DNA from: Bacteroidota bacterium | GTDB taxonomy: Bacteria; Bacteroidota; Bacteroidia; Chitinophagales; Chitinophagaceae | Assembly: GCA_018267575.1 (NCBI GenBank) | Contig: JAFDYF010000056.1 | Location: forward strand, 402,505-466,504 | Reading direction: 5' to 3' | Length of the DNA stretch: 64,000 nt | Shown here: piece by piece, positions 44,014-52,172 of the stretch | How positions within the stretch are numbered: the first letter of the stretch is position 1 | Layout: each line of letters starts with the position of its first letter | Notes under the pieces: generated by a model | Told to the model about the DNA's origin: nothing | The model's database searches: none | Seen by the model: the letters and a program-made list of their open reading frames with translations, nothing else | Program-made: the position numbers and the translations under genes

Positions 44014-45171
44014 TTAGCTGATGCTTTGCCTTTTCTTCTTTTTGTTAGATGTCTTCGGCATCTCAGGGCCATCATCTTCAGCAGGTGTCTGCTTTTCCTT
44101 TTTACCATCTTGTTTAACTGACTGGCCTTCCCCTTCAGATTGCTGTTCTTTTTTTGATTGCCGGTTATCCACCCTTTGCATACTGCTATCATAAATGTTG
44201 ATTGTCTTGAATTGAGGGTTTGCTTCTACGTATTGCTTATGGTCTGCACCGTTGATCTGAAACGTTGCAGATTGCAGGTTGCCCTTTTTGAGAGAATCCA
44301 TCAGGTTAGCCTTGTATTCTTCATTGCTCAATTCTCTGATTGGATGCTTAGACAAGACAGCCTCCAGATCATAGCCATAGTTTTGATGGTAATGCTTCAA
44401 CTTGAAGTTCCCGTTATCGTCACTTTGTTTAAAGTCCATCTGCACCCAGGCATTGTACACTTGTCCTTCCTTGTTGGTGAGATCTTTGTTGACCGACCTG
44501 CCTTCCATCAGGTTATAGGCTTCTTTCAGGGTAATGTTGTTGCCTTTATTGATGTAGAAGGTTTGATCCATTGTTTCAGCAGTGTTTTCCTTCTGTACAT
44601 TCACCTGGTAGGAATTAAAGAAGTACATATCGCTTTGCTTGGATTGGCTGAAATTCAATGTTGCGTTTACTGTATCGTTGCCGTACTTGTTTTCGTAGGC
44701 CAACTTAAATTCCGGGTTCCCTTCCTGAATTTTTTGCTTCAGGTCATTTTCCAACCCTTCACCAAACCCCGTGTACTTTACTTGGTCACGCAGGTATTCA
44801 AAATTTTTCTGATTCATGACTTTTGAATTTTGATTGTTATTTAATTGTTCTCTTTCTAATCTTTCATATCGAACAGCAACCATCAGAGAAACGTCAATGA
44901 TGCCATCCCTTTCAATCATTAGCTTACTATCTTCCGCAGCTTCCTGCATTGTCCTGTACGCCGACCGTATTGACAAGAAGTTGTAAAAGTCTATGTCGGT
45001 TGACATTTCATAGCAGAACTCCCTGGCATCATATTCCGTAGAGAATGTGTATAGTTCTTCTTTACTGGCAGGTAAGCCATCATTGAGAAACGCTACAAAT
45101 TCTTCACCTTCCCAACGTTTATTTGTTAGGTATTCAAGGACTTCCTGATAATCGTCTTTCCTGATTTTCAT
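44014..45171 (-). CDS. ICE hypothetical protein with DUF3945-like domain
   Basis: A 385-residue protein. The first 100 residues form an acidic, helical unit of their own (DDYQEVLEYLTNKRWEGEEF, YDAREFCYEMSTDIDFYNFL), which is absent from the paralogue at 42.1-43.2 kb. The shared domain runs from about residue 105 to 320 and ends QYVEANPQFKTINIYDSSMQ; the tail is a charged Lys/Glu/Gln-rich stretch with a basic end (KTSNKKKKRQSIS), suggesting nucleic-acid contact or disorder. It starts 75 bp after the end of traN, in the operon. I do not assign a function; similar proteins in Bacteroidota elements are labelled only by domain of unknown function. Confidence 0.75.
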   Translation of the reverse strand: MKIRKDDYQEVLEYLTNKRWEGEEFVAFLNDGLPASKEELYTFSTEYDAREFCYEMSTDIDFYNFLSIRSAYRTMQEAAEDSKLMIERDGIIDVSLMVAVRYERLEREQLNNNQNSKVMNQKNFEYLRDQVKYTGFGEGLENDLKQKIQEGNPEFKLAYENKYGNDTVNATLNFSQSKQSDMYFFNSYQVNVQKENTAETMDQTFYINKGNNITLKEAYNLMEGRSVNKDLTNKEGQVYNAWVQMDFKQSDDNGNFKLKHYHQNYGYDLEAVLSKHPIRELSNEEYKANLMDSLKKGNLQSATFQINGADHKQYVEANPQFKTINIYDSSMQRVDNRQSKKEQQSEGEGQSVKQDGKKEKQTPAEDDGPEMPKTSNKKKKRQSIS

Positions 45172-45245
45172 AGTTCAATTTTTAAAGGAAATAGATGCTG
45201 ATTGAGATTTAATGGGAATGAAATGATTGGCTTCATTGCCGAATG

Positions 45246-46088
45246 CTAATCAATCGGCAATGCCTTTATAATCTTCTTGTTCTTCACATGAAGCTCCAGA
45301 TGCCGACCGCCATTTTTCTCCATTAATTGCACAGCGAGATATTTTTTATCAGGAATGGTGAACTTTGGTACAACAAACACAATTGTATTATCCGACTGAC
45401 CTGCAACCTTGCTGGTATTATCCTGCACAAGTACAGGTAATATTTCAATTTCCTGTGTTGCTGTCCTTTTGGATTTCTTCTGGTCACGGATATAAAGCCT
45501 CAATTGATCAATATCATAGTTGATATTGGTTTGATTGGAAATATTGAAGCGAAGCAACATTATGTCCTCATGGATAAAGATTCCATTCAGCTTAAAGCGA
45601 ATGCCGAAAGTTTTATCTTTTATACCTCTTGCCTTCGCTTTTGACTCCGCAGCCATCTTAGCAAAATGCTCCATTTGTTCCTGGTTAATGTTTTCTGAAG
45701 GAATGGAGATAGTATTTTGCCTGCCTACGCCTGTGAGAGCCAGGTTTAGCACTGACGGTTGGTTGTCATAATCAACGAGAAATGACGTGAGCTTGCCGTC
45801 AGCCGTAATGATGCTGATATTTGTTTGTGGAAAACTGTCCTTTGCAGCCTTTATCTGCAAAATGTTTTCTACACCTTTCGCTTTTTGCGCCAGTACATCC
45901 CTGCTTCCTATATCGACGCTAACGATAGCATAAGGGAAGATGATGTTGGTGGTTTTGGTGAAAGCAACTGTTACATGATACGTTTCGATTGCTTTGGTTT
46001 GCCAGGTTGTGTTTGTTTGGGCCTGAGCCTTGAAAATTGTAAATAGCAGGAAAATTCCTATTGCCATTACTACACTGATCTTTTTCAT
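45246..46088 (-). CDS. traN: Conjugative transposon TraN (VirB9-like)
   Basis: The 280-residue protein has a signal peptide (GIFLLFTIFKAQAQ) and the TraN pattern: YHVTVAFTKTTNIIFPYAIV, VDIGSRDVLAQKAKGVENIL, LQIKAAKDSFPQTNISIITA and a second half with GIRFKLNGIFIHEDIMLLRF and the motif QTNINYDIDQLRLYIRDQKK. In type B transfer systems TraN is the outer-membrane-side protein of the channel, the counterpart of VirB9. It lies 28 bp downstream of traM and before the two hypothetical/paralogous genes. Confidence 0.93.
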   Translation of the reverse strand: MKKISVVMAIGIFLLFTIFKAQAQTNTTWQTKAIETYHVTVAFTKTTNIIFPYAIVSVDIGSRDVLAQKAKGVENILQIKAAKDSFPQTNISIITADGKLTSFLVDYDNQPSVLNLALTGVGRQNTISIPSENINQEQMEHFAKMAAESKAKARGIKDKTFGIRFKLNGIFIHEDIMLLRFNISNQTNINYDIDQLRLYIRDQKKSKRTATQEIEILPVLVQDNTSKVAGQSDNTIVFVVPKFTIPDKKYLAVQLMEKNGGRHLELHVKNKKIIKALPID

Positions 46089-46116
46089 CTTTTGGAATTT
46101 TAAGTGATTGAAATAT

Positions 46117-47424
46117 TTAGTTGGATTGTTTTTGCTTTTCGTCTCGCAGAAGCACCTGATACCCTGCCTTCACAGTTACCTTGATTAGCTTTACTTTTCG
46201 GCTGAACAGCGTTTTTGCAGCTTCAATACCTGCGCTTGCTGCCTGTGCGCCCCACGACGGATCAAGGCTGGTTAGCCCAATTGTTTGCATAGAACGGTCT
46301 GCCGACTGCTTTGCAACATCCCTTGTAATCGCTCCGGGAATATAAATGCCGTCCAGGCCATCCATGTCATATACCGATAATTCAACCGGGAATAAAGAAT
46401 TACCAAAACGTACACTGTTAATCTTGATACTTAATCTCTCACCACGCAGCGAGGCTATTCCAAAGAGGAAATTGTCTTTCGGAATGCGAATGCCATTTAT
46501 GAAAACATCATTTACCAATCTCAATTTGACAGTTGAGCCATCTACGATAGTTTGAGTTTCGTGAATAACAGCCTGTATAGCATTCTGCGAATCTTCAATA
46601 GCTGTCGCGCCGGTAAGTGAATAGAAGCCATTGGTTGTGTTGCCTGATGTATGCTCCATATCAAGCAGCGTGATACTATTGTCTTTCTTTTTCGATGATA
46701 CCGCAAATACTTGTCCCCGGTTTGCTTCAGAAGTTTGTCTTAGTCGCTCCTGCACTCTTTCGGGATTTTGTACGTCCAATATCTTATCCAGCATACCATT
46801 CAATTGCTGCAATTCAGGATCTTCGCCATTAGACTGATTCATCATGTTCATCATTTGTTCCAGCCTTTCCACATCAGGAGAATTTATCGTGGCACTATTG
46901 CGGTTTCTTGATGAAGCGGGTTGGTACGTATCATACTCGTCATTGTCTGATGATGTCGGTACTGGCTTGTTCATCTCCCGATCCAGTTCTGCCAGCTTGC
47001 GGTAGATTTTATCAGTATTGGGGTCATTGTGTCCCCGGCTTCCCTGAAGTGATGTATTCAAACCTTTGGGACTGGCAGGCTGCTGAAAGGTATCTTCGTC
47101 ATTCGACAGGTATTCATCGGTATCTGATAATCCAATATTCCTGTAATTGGGATCATTTTTTACCATTTCCTGAAATTTGATAGAATCCAGTTGAGCCTGA
47201 TTGTAATAGCTCATTTTGTCCATCGGCTTGTCTTCTTTGAGATTGGCGTCCGGCAGGTTAATGTTAAATCCCTTCTTCGCAGATGCCTGGGCTTCCACCT
47301 TTTCAACCTTGCCACCGCCAAGTGCCCAAAAAATCATGGTCATAAAAGGCAATGCGAGAAGTGGTAATACCAATAAGAACCTGCGCTGCCTGATCTCCTT
47401 CGGAGTTTTTACTTGCTTTTCCAT
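46117..47424 (-). CDS. traM: Conjugative transposon TraM (VirB10-like)
   Basis: The 435-residue protein has a short cytoplasmic segment, a single membrane helix (FLLVLPLLALPFMTMIFWAL), a long periplasmic linker rich in Ser, Gln and Asn (residues 90-220), and a C-terminal beta domain from about residue 260 (GQVFAVSSKKKDNSITLLDM, then TVKLRLVNDVFINGIRIPKD and SVRFGNSLFPVELSVYDMDG). This is the TraM layout, the VirB10 counterpart that spans the envelope. Its C-terminal half lies directly ahead of traN, and traL ends 2 bp upstream. Confidence 0.93.
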   Translation of the reverse strand: MEKQVKTPKEIRQRRFLLVLPLLALPFMTMIFWALGGGKVEKVEAQASAKKGFNINLPDANLKEDKPMDKMSYYNQAQLDSIKFQEMVKNDPNYRNIGLSDTDEYLSNDEDTFQQPASPKGLNTSLQGSRGHNDPNTDKIYRKLAELDREMNKPVPTSSDNDEYDTYQPASSRNRNSATINSPDVERLEQMMNMMNQSNGEDPELQQLNGMLDKILDVQNPERVQERLRQTSEANRGQVFAVSSKKKDNSITLLDMEHTSGNTTNGFYSLTGATAIEDSQNAIQAVIHETQTIVDGSTVKLRLVNDVFINGIRIPKDNFLFGIASLRGERLSIKINSVRFGNSLFPVELSVYDMDGLDGIYIPGAITRDVAKQSADRSMQTIGLTSLDPSWGAQAASAGIEAAKTLFSRKVKLIKVTVKAGYQVLLRDEKQKQSN

Positions 47425-47426
47425 TT

Positions 47427-47909
47427 TTATTTCTGTTTTAATTGTTGATAATAATTTTCAATAAACCGCACACTGTCCATTAGCCCCGGACGATGGTGGA
47501 TTATGCTGTCATAAAGAGTTTTCCCCGCAGGACTTCGTGCCAAGCTATCCATATACACCCTGAACCTTTTGATGCGGCTGTATTCAGCCTCAGACACTTC
47601 CGCAGGTTCAACATTTGCTTCTCCGGTTTCGGTGACGTGCTTCGGTTTTTTGATGGGTGTTATAGTCATTGAACTCGTGTTCTTTCCGGTAAAAGCACTT
47701 ACTCCCAGATATATGCTGTATGTGCCGGTACATAGAACGAAAAGAATAAGCAGTACAAACCATGTACGCCGTGAGAAATTCTCTGTTCGCCTCATCATCC
47801 AACTTGCCCAGCCACCCTGTATTCGCTGATAGCCTGCTTTTATTCCTTTGGAAAGCGCATTGGGCCTTAACTCAGCATCGTCCTTTTTTCTTTTTGGAAA
47901 TAGTTTCAT
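47427..47909 (-). CDS. traL: TraL-like small membrane protein
   Basis: A 160-residue protein with a basic cytoplasmic start, a single membrane helix (WFVLLILFVLCTGTYSIYLG at about residues 50-70), and a soluble part ending in SEAEYSRIKRFRVYMDSLAR and RFIENYYQQLKQK. Position between traK and traM, size and topology fit TraL of Bacteroidota conjugative elements, which are mostly shorter; the C-terminal addition is an oddity. Function in the channel is not known. It follows traK by 11 bp. Confidence 0.75.
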   Translation of the reverse strand: MKLFPKRKKDDAELRPNALSKGIKAGYQRIQGGWASWMMRRTENFSRRTWFVLLILFVLCTGTYSIYLGVSAFTGKNTSSMTITPIKKPKHVTETGEANVEPAEVSEAEYSRIKRFRVYMDSLARSPAGKTLYDSIIHHRPGLMDSVRFIENYYQQLKQK

Positions 47910-47920
47910 GATCTTGATTT

Positions 47921-48544
47921 TTATTGTCGCCTGCTTACTGTTTTTAAATCCCTGTTGTCAATCGTACTCCATCGCTCGATAAGGAAACCATGTGGATTAT
48001 TGTCACTGCGTGATACATTCCGCAATGCACCGTCTGTCACCAGGCTACGGGTAGTAATGCTGGTTGGTCGGATAATGCTTTGCGTAGCATAGCAACGGAA
48101 TTTGTACGGGTAATCATTGATATCTACCGCCACGCTATCCACAACAATGGTTTGATTGACGTTGCCGGATATAAGTCCTGCATAGTACCCGTTCTCCTTC
48201 AGATCATCGTAGGCTCTTTTGGCACTTCCGTCTGCCAGATACAAGGCTTTAGTAATGCTTGCTGTGATTGCTTTATCATCAGGGTCAAGCGTAAAGAATA
48301 GTTTATGGAAAGTAGTTACGTGATCCCTTGCCTCAACAGGTATATTATCTTTCCGTTCGGACGCGTAGGCTTCCAGTGCCTTGCCATTAGCAAGAATGTA
48401 TATTTTGCTTTGCATCTGCGATACAAGGCTAAAACTCTTGTATAGTGCAAAGCAGCATATCAGTACACAGCCTATAATTACTACCAGGGTAAAACTCCTG
48501 ATATGACGGAAAGCTGTATCAATATTTTTCATTTTCTTGAACAT
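47921..48544 (-). CDS. traK: Conjugative transposon TraK (VirB8-like)
   Basis: The 207-residue protein has a short cytoplasmic N-terminus, one membrane helix (FTLVVIIGCVLICCFALYK) and a periplasmic domain of mixed alpha/beta that contains ARDHVTTFHKLFFTLDPDDK, AYDDLKENGYYAGLISGNVN and a last segment PYKFRCYATQSIIRPTSITT. These match TraK in type B systems, regarded as the VirB8 counterpart that nucleates assembly of the inner-membrane complex. It lies 18 bp downstream of traJ and 11 bp before traL. An internal Met at the fifth codon could be the true start. Confidence 0.92.
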   Translation of the reverse strand: MFKKMKNIDTAFRHIRSFTLVVIIGCVLICCFALYKSFSLVSQMQSKIYILANGKALEAYASERKDNIPVEARDHVTTFHKLFFTLDPDDKAITASITKALYLADGSAKRAYDDLKENGYYAGLISGNVNQTIVVDSVAVDINDYPYKFRCYATQSIIRPTSITTRSLVTDGALRNVSRSDNNPHGFLIERWSTIDNRDLKTVSRRQ

Positions 48545-48562
48545 ATATCCTCCTTTGAATTA

Positions 48563-49771
48563 TTATGAATTGCCTTTTAGCTTGTCGTTCATATAGCCAG
48601 ATTTGCCACTACTGCCATCACCGAAATAGGGATTGGAATTGCCGCTACTGGCCATGCTTTGCGACATACGGTTAGCCGCGCTGCCCATAGCATCTACGGC
48701 CATGCCTGCACCGGCTGATGCTGTATTGACTACTGTTCTGGAAGAACTACCGAAAATGCTTGTGACTTTGTGACCTAATGCACCACCACCACCGGCATGA
48801 ACAATGTAATTCGCTACGGAGGGAACAGTAAAGTATCCGACTATGCCGATTATCATGAAGACCAGATAAGCCACATCGGTTCTACTGAAAAATGTGTCGC
48901 CGTAATCCTGTACCTGTGATATATCCAGCTCCAGCATTTTCTCCTGTATCTTCCCTATAATACTTCCGAAGATGTTGGCGACAGGTAACCATAGAAAGAT
49001 GTTAATATAACGGGCTATCCAGACAGTAAGCGTATGCTGAAAACCGTCAAACACTGCAATGCCAAATACCAAAGGGCCAAGTATCGCTAATACGACTAAC
49101 TGGAACGTTCGTAGCGTATCAATACACAGGGATGCCGCTTCAAATAGAACCCTAAGCACTTCACTCATCCATTCTTTTACCGAATTGCGGAAGTTGTAAG
49201 AGGCTTTGGACATGGCGAACTTGATGTCGTTACCGATGCCTTCAAAGAAACCTTCTTCGGAAGGGTCCTCATTATCGTGTGTGTATTTATACCACTTGTC
49301 CCTGTCACCGCTACCGCTTTCTCCCACATACATTTGCCACACATCCGTTTTCTTGATGGCTTCTTCCTTTTTTTGCAAAAGCACCGAAATAGCTTTATCT
49401 GAATTTTCCACCATTGCAGCAGTAGCTGTCACAGTAGGTTTCATCACGCCATTGATCAATCCCAAAACGGAGGGAAATATCATCACGCAAAATCCAATAA
49501 CGAAAGGACGGAACAGCGGATAAAAATCAATAGGTTCCGCTCTTGATAAATGTCCCCATACCCTTGATGCGATATACCACATTGCCGCAAATCCCGCCAA
49601 TCCCTGGCCTACGCCGATCAACTGGCTGCACAAAGGCATCATCTCATCATACAATTGTTCCAATACACCGTGCATCCCTCTCATTTCATCGGCTATACCT
49701 TGTGCACGGCTTATAAAAGGCATTATCAACCCCACCACCGCCAGCCAGGCGGTCTTTCCACGCTTTGCCAT
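48563..49771 (-). CDS. traJ: Conjugative transposon TraJ (VirB6-like)
   Basis: A 402-residue polytopic membrane protein. It starts with a short exported stretch, has a helical soluble segment (GVLEQLYDEMMPLCSQLIGV), then several hydrophobic helices (residues about 50-125, 205-250, 265-330), including TLTVWIARYINIFLWLPVAN and VFMIIGIVGYFTVPSVANYI, the latter a family-typical end. The tail is Gly/Ser-rich and probably disordered. TraJ corresponds to VirB6, the inner-membrane channel protein. It starts 10 bp after the last of the three TraI-like genes ends. Confidence 0.93.
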   Translation of the reverse strand: MAKRGKTAWLAVVGLIMPFISRAQGIADEMRGMHGVLEQLYDEMMPLCSQLIGVGQGLAGFAAMWYIASRVWGHLSRAEPIDFYPLFRPFVIGFCVMIFPSVLGLINGVMKPTVTATAAMVENSDKAISVLLQKKEEAIKKTDVWQMYVGESGSGDRDKWYKYTHDNEDPSEEGFFEGIGNDIKFAMSKASYNFRNSVKEWMSEVLRVLFEAASLCIDTLRTFQLVVLAILGPLVFGIAVFDGFQHTLTVWIARYINIFLWLPVANIFGSIIGKIQEKMLELDISQVQDYGDTFFSRTDVAYLVFMIIGIVGYFTVPSVANYIVHAGGGGALGHKVTSIFGSSSRTVVNTASAGAGMAVDAMGSAANRMSQSMASSGNSNPYFGDGSSGKSGYMNDKLKGNS

Positions 49772-49781
49772 ATCTGTTTAT

Positions 49782-50420
49782 TTAATTGTTTAACCCATAG
49801 ATTTTACGAATGGTCTGTGCATCGTTGCGCTCCTTCGCCCTTTGCACAGCCAGTATTGTAGTGTTATTATTGAAGTGCCGCAGAAACATTAATTTATCCT
49901 GCATGTCGGCATAAATCCTGTCGATGGTTTGCAGTCGTTCATCATCGCTCATGCGGGCTTTGCCTGCCGTGATGGCCGTGAGCAGTTCATCCAGATTACG
50001 CAGGCTCTCCTTGAACAAATTGTCATACACCCGGCCCAAATACGCCAGCTCATCGGGATTGAAATTGTTATCCCGCCGGAACCGATCATACGCATTACGG
50101 TATTCCTTAACTAAAGTAATCTGGTAGTTAGTGATGTCCGCTACACGCCTGTAATTGCGCACGGTAGGACTTACACCCATTAAACCGTCAAGAAAAGCCT
50201 TGTGCAAGCTGAAGTTGCCTTCGGAAATATTCTTTATGGTGTTGTAGCCACCTTCCAAAATCTGGTAGCCCTTTTTCATGTCACTCAGGATCTGCTTGAA
50301 TTGCGCCAGCTTCTCAACATTGAGTAAAAGCTGTGCTATCTCATCAGCTTGCGCAGATGCTCGGAAAGCGGGAAGCAAACCCATGAATGACAGCGATATA
50401 ATTACAATTACCTTTTTCAT
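49782..50420 (-). CDS. TraI-like exported protein, copy 3 (TerB-like)
   Basis: The 212-residue protein has a signal peptide (IVIISLSFMGLLPAFRASAQ). It is helical and has the shared series YQILEGGYNTIKNISEGNF, VADITNYQITLVKEYRNAYD, ELAYLGRVYDNLFKESLRNL and MSDDERLQTIDRIYADMQDK, which recur in the two upstream genes. I recall related proteins named TerB-family tellurite resistance in databases, which is a misleading label here. In the tra operon it is the third of three VirB5/TraI-like exported proteins; the likely role is a pilus-tip or channel component, by position. Confidence 0.85.
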   Translation of the reverse strand: MKKVIVIISLSFMGLLPAFRASAQADEIAQLLLNVEKLAQFKQILSDMKKGYQILEGGYNTIKNISEGNFSLHKAFLDGLMGVSPTVRNYRRVADITNYQITLVKEYRNAYDRFRRDNNFNPDELAYLGRVYDNLFKESLRNLDELLTAITAGKARMSDDERLQTIDRIYADMQDKLMFLRHFNNNTTILAVQRAKERNDAQTIRKIYGLNN

Positions 50421-50422
50421 CG

Positions 50423-51073
50423 TTACTCGTTTTTAATGCCATGCAGTACACGGCTGGTTTGTACATCTGTTTTCTCCTTTAACCGTGATGCTGCAAGTGA
50501 TACTGCATCATTAGAAAAGCTCTGCGAGAATGTGAGCTTATCCTGCATGTCCAGGTATAGCATATTAATTCTCTTCATGCGCTCATCATCCTTCATTTCC
50601 ATTTTTCCATCGGTAGTAATTGTGATAAGCTCATCCAGTATTTTATCGCAATCATCAAGCAGTCTGCTGAAGACCCTGCGGACGTATGCCAGTTCATCAT
50701 CTGAAAGTGCATCGCTGCCGTTAAGCCTCCGGTATGTACGGTTGTAGTTTTGTACAATTTTGAGCTGTAAGGCTACTATATCTGCAACCATTGCATATCG
50801 CTTGATTTCGGGGTTGACAGATTTCAATGAATTGAAATAATCTGTGTGCAGGTTAAATTCGCCTCTGGTGAAGCCTCCAATAGTTGTTAGACCCTCTTTG
50901 GCTATATTGTACCCTTTTTTTGCATATCCGATATATACCTGAAGTGCCGCTATTTGCTGGATCAGGTACTTCTTCTGTGTCTTTTTTTGCTGAAACCATT
51001 CTGCAAAAGATTGTGCTTTCAGACTGCTCCCTGCCGATACAAACAGCATTAGAAATAAGATTATCTTTTTCAT
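50423..51073 (-). CDS. TraI-like exported protein, copy 2
   Basis: Starting at the ATG at 51073 (MKKIILFLMLFVSAGSSLKA) gives a signal peptide and avoids overlap with the next gene; an upstream in-frame ATG at 51139 does not. The 216-residue product is a paralogue of its neighbours: GYAKKGYNIAKEGLTTIGGF, MVADIVALQLKIVQNYNRTY, ELAYVRRVFSRLLDDCDKIL and MKDDERMKRINMLYLDMQDK align with the series in copy 3. It ends 2 bp before copy 3 starts. The three copies together form the block between traG and traJ. Confidence 0.83.
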   Translation of the reverse strand: MKKIILFLMLFVSAGSSLKAQSFAEWFQQKKTQKKYLIQQIAALQVYIGYAKKGYNIAKEGLTTIGGFTRGEFNLHTDYFNSLKSVNPEIKRYAMVADIVALQLKIVQNYNRTYRRLNGSDALSDDELAYVRRVFSRLLDDCDKILDELITITTDGKMEMKDDERMKRINMLYLDMQDKLTFSQSFSNDAVSLAASRLKEKTDVQTSRVLHGIKNE

Positions 51074-51083
51074 ACGTATTGAT

Positions 51084-51770
51084 TTAAGGAAGCCCATATA
51101 ATTTTTTAACTGCCTGCACTTCAGTTTCGGTCTTAGCACGCTGAAGGCTTAGTAATGTGTTCTGCCTGTTGAACTGTACCAGATCAGAGTAGTTGGCATC
51201 TACCTGGTCGGCTGCATTGTTGATCAGCTCCAGCCTTTTCGCATCGCTCATCTTCGTGGTGAAGGACTTAATAATGAGATTGATCTGGTCAATATTCTTT
51301 AGGCTCTCATCGAGAATACCCGAATACACCTTTTCCATATACACCACTTCTTTTGCAGTAAAGCGGCTGTCCTGCCGGATCAGTGCCCATGACCTGTTGT
51401 ATTCGTCCACGAGGCGCAATTGCTTTTTGGTAATATCGCGGATGCGTTGGTAATAGGAGATAATTGCTTTTACTTGTGCCAGCTCGTCGTAATACTTGCG
51501 GTACTGTTCTTTTTGCTTTTCCGTCCAGTCAGAAATTTCATCCAGTTTCAACTTAGACAAAGTGTTTTCCAGTGTCTTCTGAGCATTCTGCAACCAGATC
51601 GTTTTATTCTGCAATCGCTGAATTTTTAAGTCAACCGCCTTTATCACTTTTTTAACCGCCGCCTTGATGATCTCCAGTATGGCTATGGGTGTAGCATTTG
51701 CCTGCTGTACCGGAAGAACGGTGAAGGAAATGCAAAGAGCCACAAGCATCATTCTTACATATTTTTTCAT
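51084..51770 (-). CDS. traI: TraI-like exported protein, copy 1
   Basis: The 228-residue protein has a signal peptide (MLVALCISFTVLPVQQANA-like) and the pattern I recall from proteins named TraI in Sphingobacteria elements: IKAVDLKIQRLQNKTIWLQN, AQKTLENTLSKLKLDEISDW and KAIISYYQRIRDITKKQLRL, with RFTAKEVVYMEKVYSGILDE at the position of the ELAYL series in the other copies. It differs most from the other two, so it is the main TraI candidate. In Bacteroidota systems TraI is exported and holds the VirB5-like position. It starts 4 bases inside the end of the preceding hypothetical gene. Confidence 0.85.
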   Translation of the reverse strand: MKKYVRMMLVALCISFTVLPVQQANATPIAILEIIKAAVKKVIKAVDLKIQRLQNKTIWLQNAQKTLENTLSKLKLDEISDWTEKQKEQYRKYYDELAQVKAIISYYQRIRDITKKQLRLVDEYNRSWALIRQDSRFTAKEVVYMEKVYSGILDESLKNIDQINLIIKSFTTKMSDAKRLELINNAADQVDANYSDLVQFNRQNTLLSLQRAKTETEVQAVKKLYGLP

Positions 51771-52162
51771 TGCTTCAAGATTTTAGTAAATAATTCAATT
51801 GTTGTCTTTCCTTGTTCCGTTAGCTTTTCGAGGTACAGCGATTTTGAAACCGTATCGAAAATGCAGTACCGATCACCGCCTATTTCAATCAGATGCCCGT
51901 TAGAATGCCATCCGTAAGTAGCAAGCCACGTTTCTTCGTTCTCAGATATGTTGCTGATGTAATCGGTGCGTGTGATTTTATAAAAGCTCCCACAAGATGT
52001 TATGCTCAGCATCGTATCTACTCCTGTAACCATATCATTGTGCAATGATTGTTTTCCATAGATACCCTGCATCATAGAAATGGTGGCATGATGCTCCCTG
52101 CCGAAATGCACGATTACCTTAATTGCGCAGCATAGATCCCGTATCAGTTTTTTCAGTTTCAT
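51767..52162 (-). CDS. ICE hypothetical protein between traG and traI
   Basis: Starting at the ATG at 52162, just after the traG stop, gives 131 residues; the frame is open further upstream within traG, but that would overlap it for no reason. The sequence is unexceptional: a basic start (MKLKKLIRDLCCAIKVIVHF), then an alpha/beta region with DTMLSITSCGSFYKITRTDY and the pair WHSNGHLIEIGGDRYCIFDT. I know no family. Its stop overlaps the traI start, so it is translationally coupled within the operon. Confidence 0.6.
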   Translation of the reverse strand: MKLKKLIRDLCCAIKVIVHFGREHHATISMMQGIYGKQSLHNDMVTGVDTMLSITSCGSFYKITRTDYISNISENEETWLATYGWHSNGHLIEIGGDRYCIFDTVSKSLYLEKLTEQGKTTIELFTKILKQ

Positions 52163-52172
52163 CGGATGTTTT

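Noticed and set aside
44158..44826. 222-codon plus-strand frame within the ICE
   Set aside because: It lies antisense to a conserved operon gene and is hydrophobic only because of its phase.
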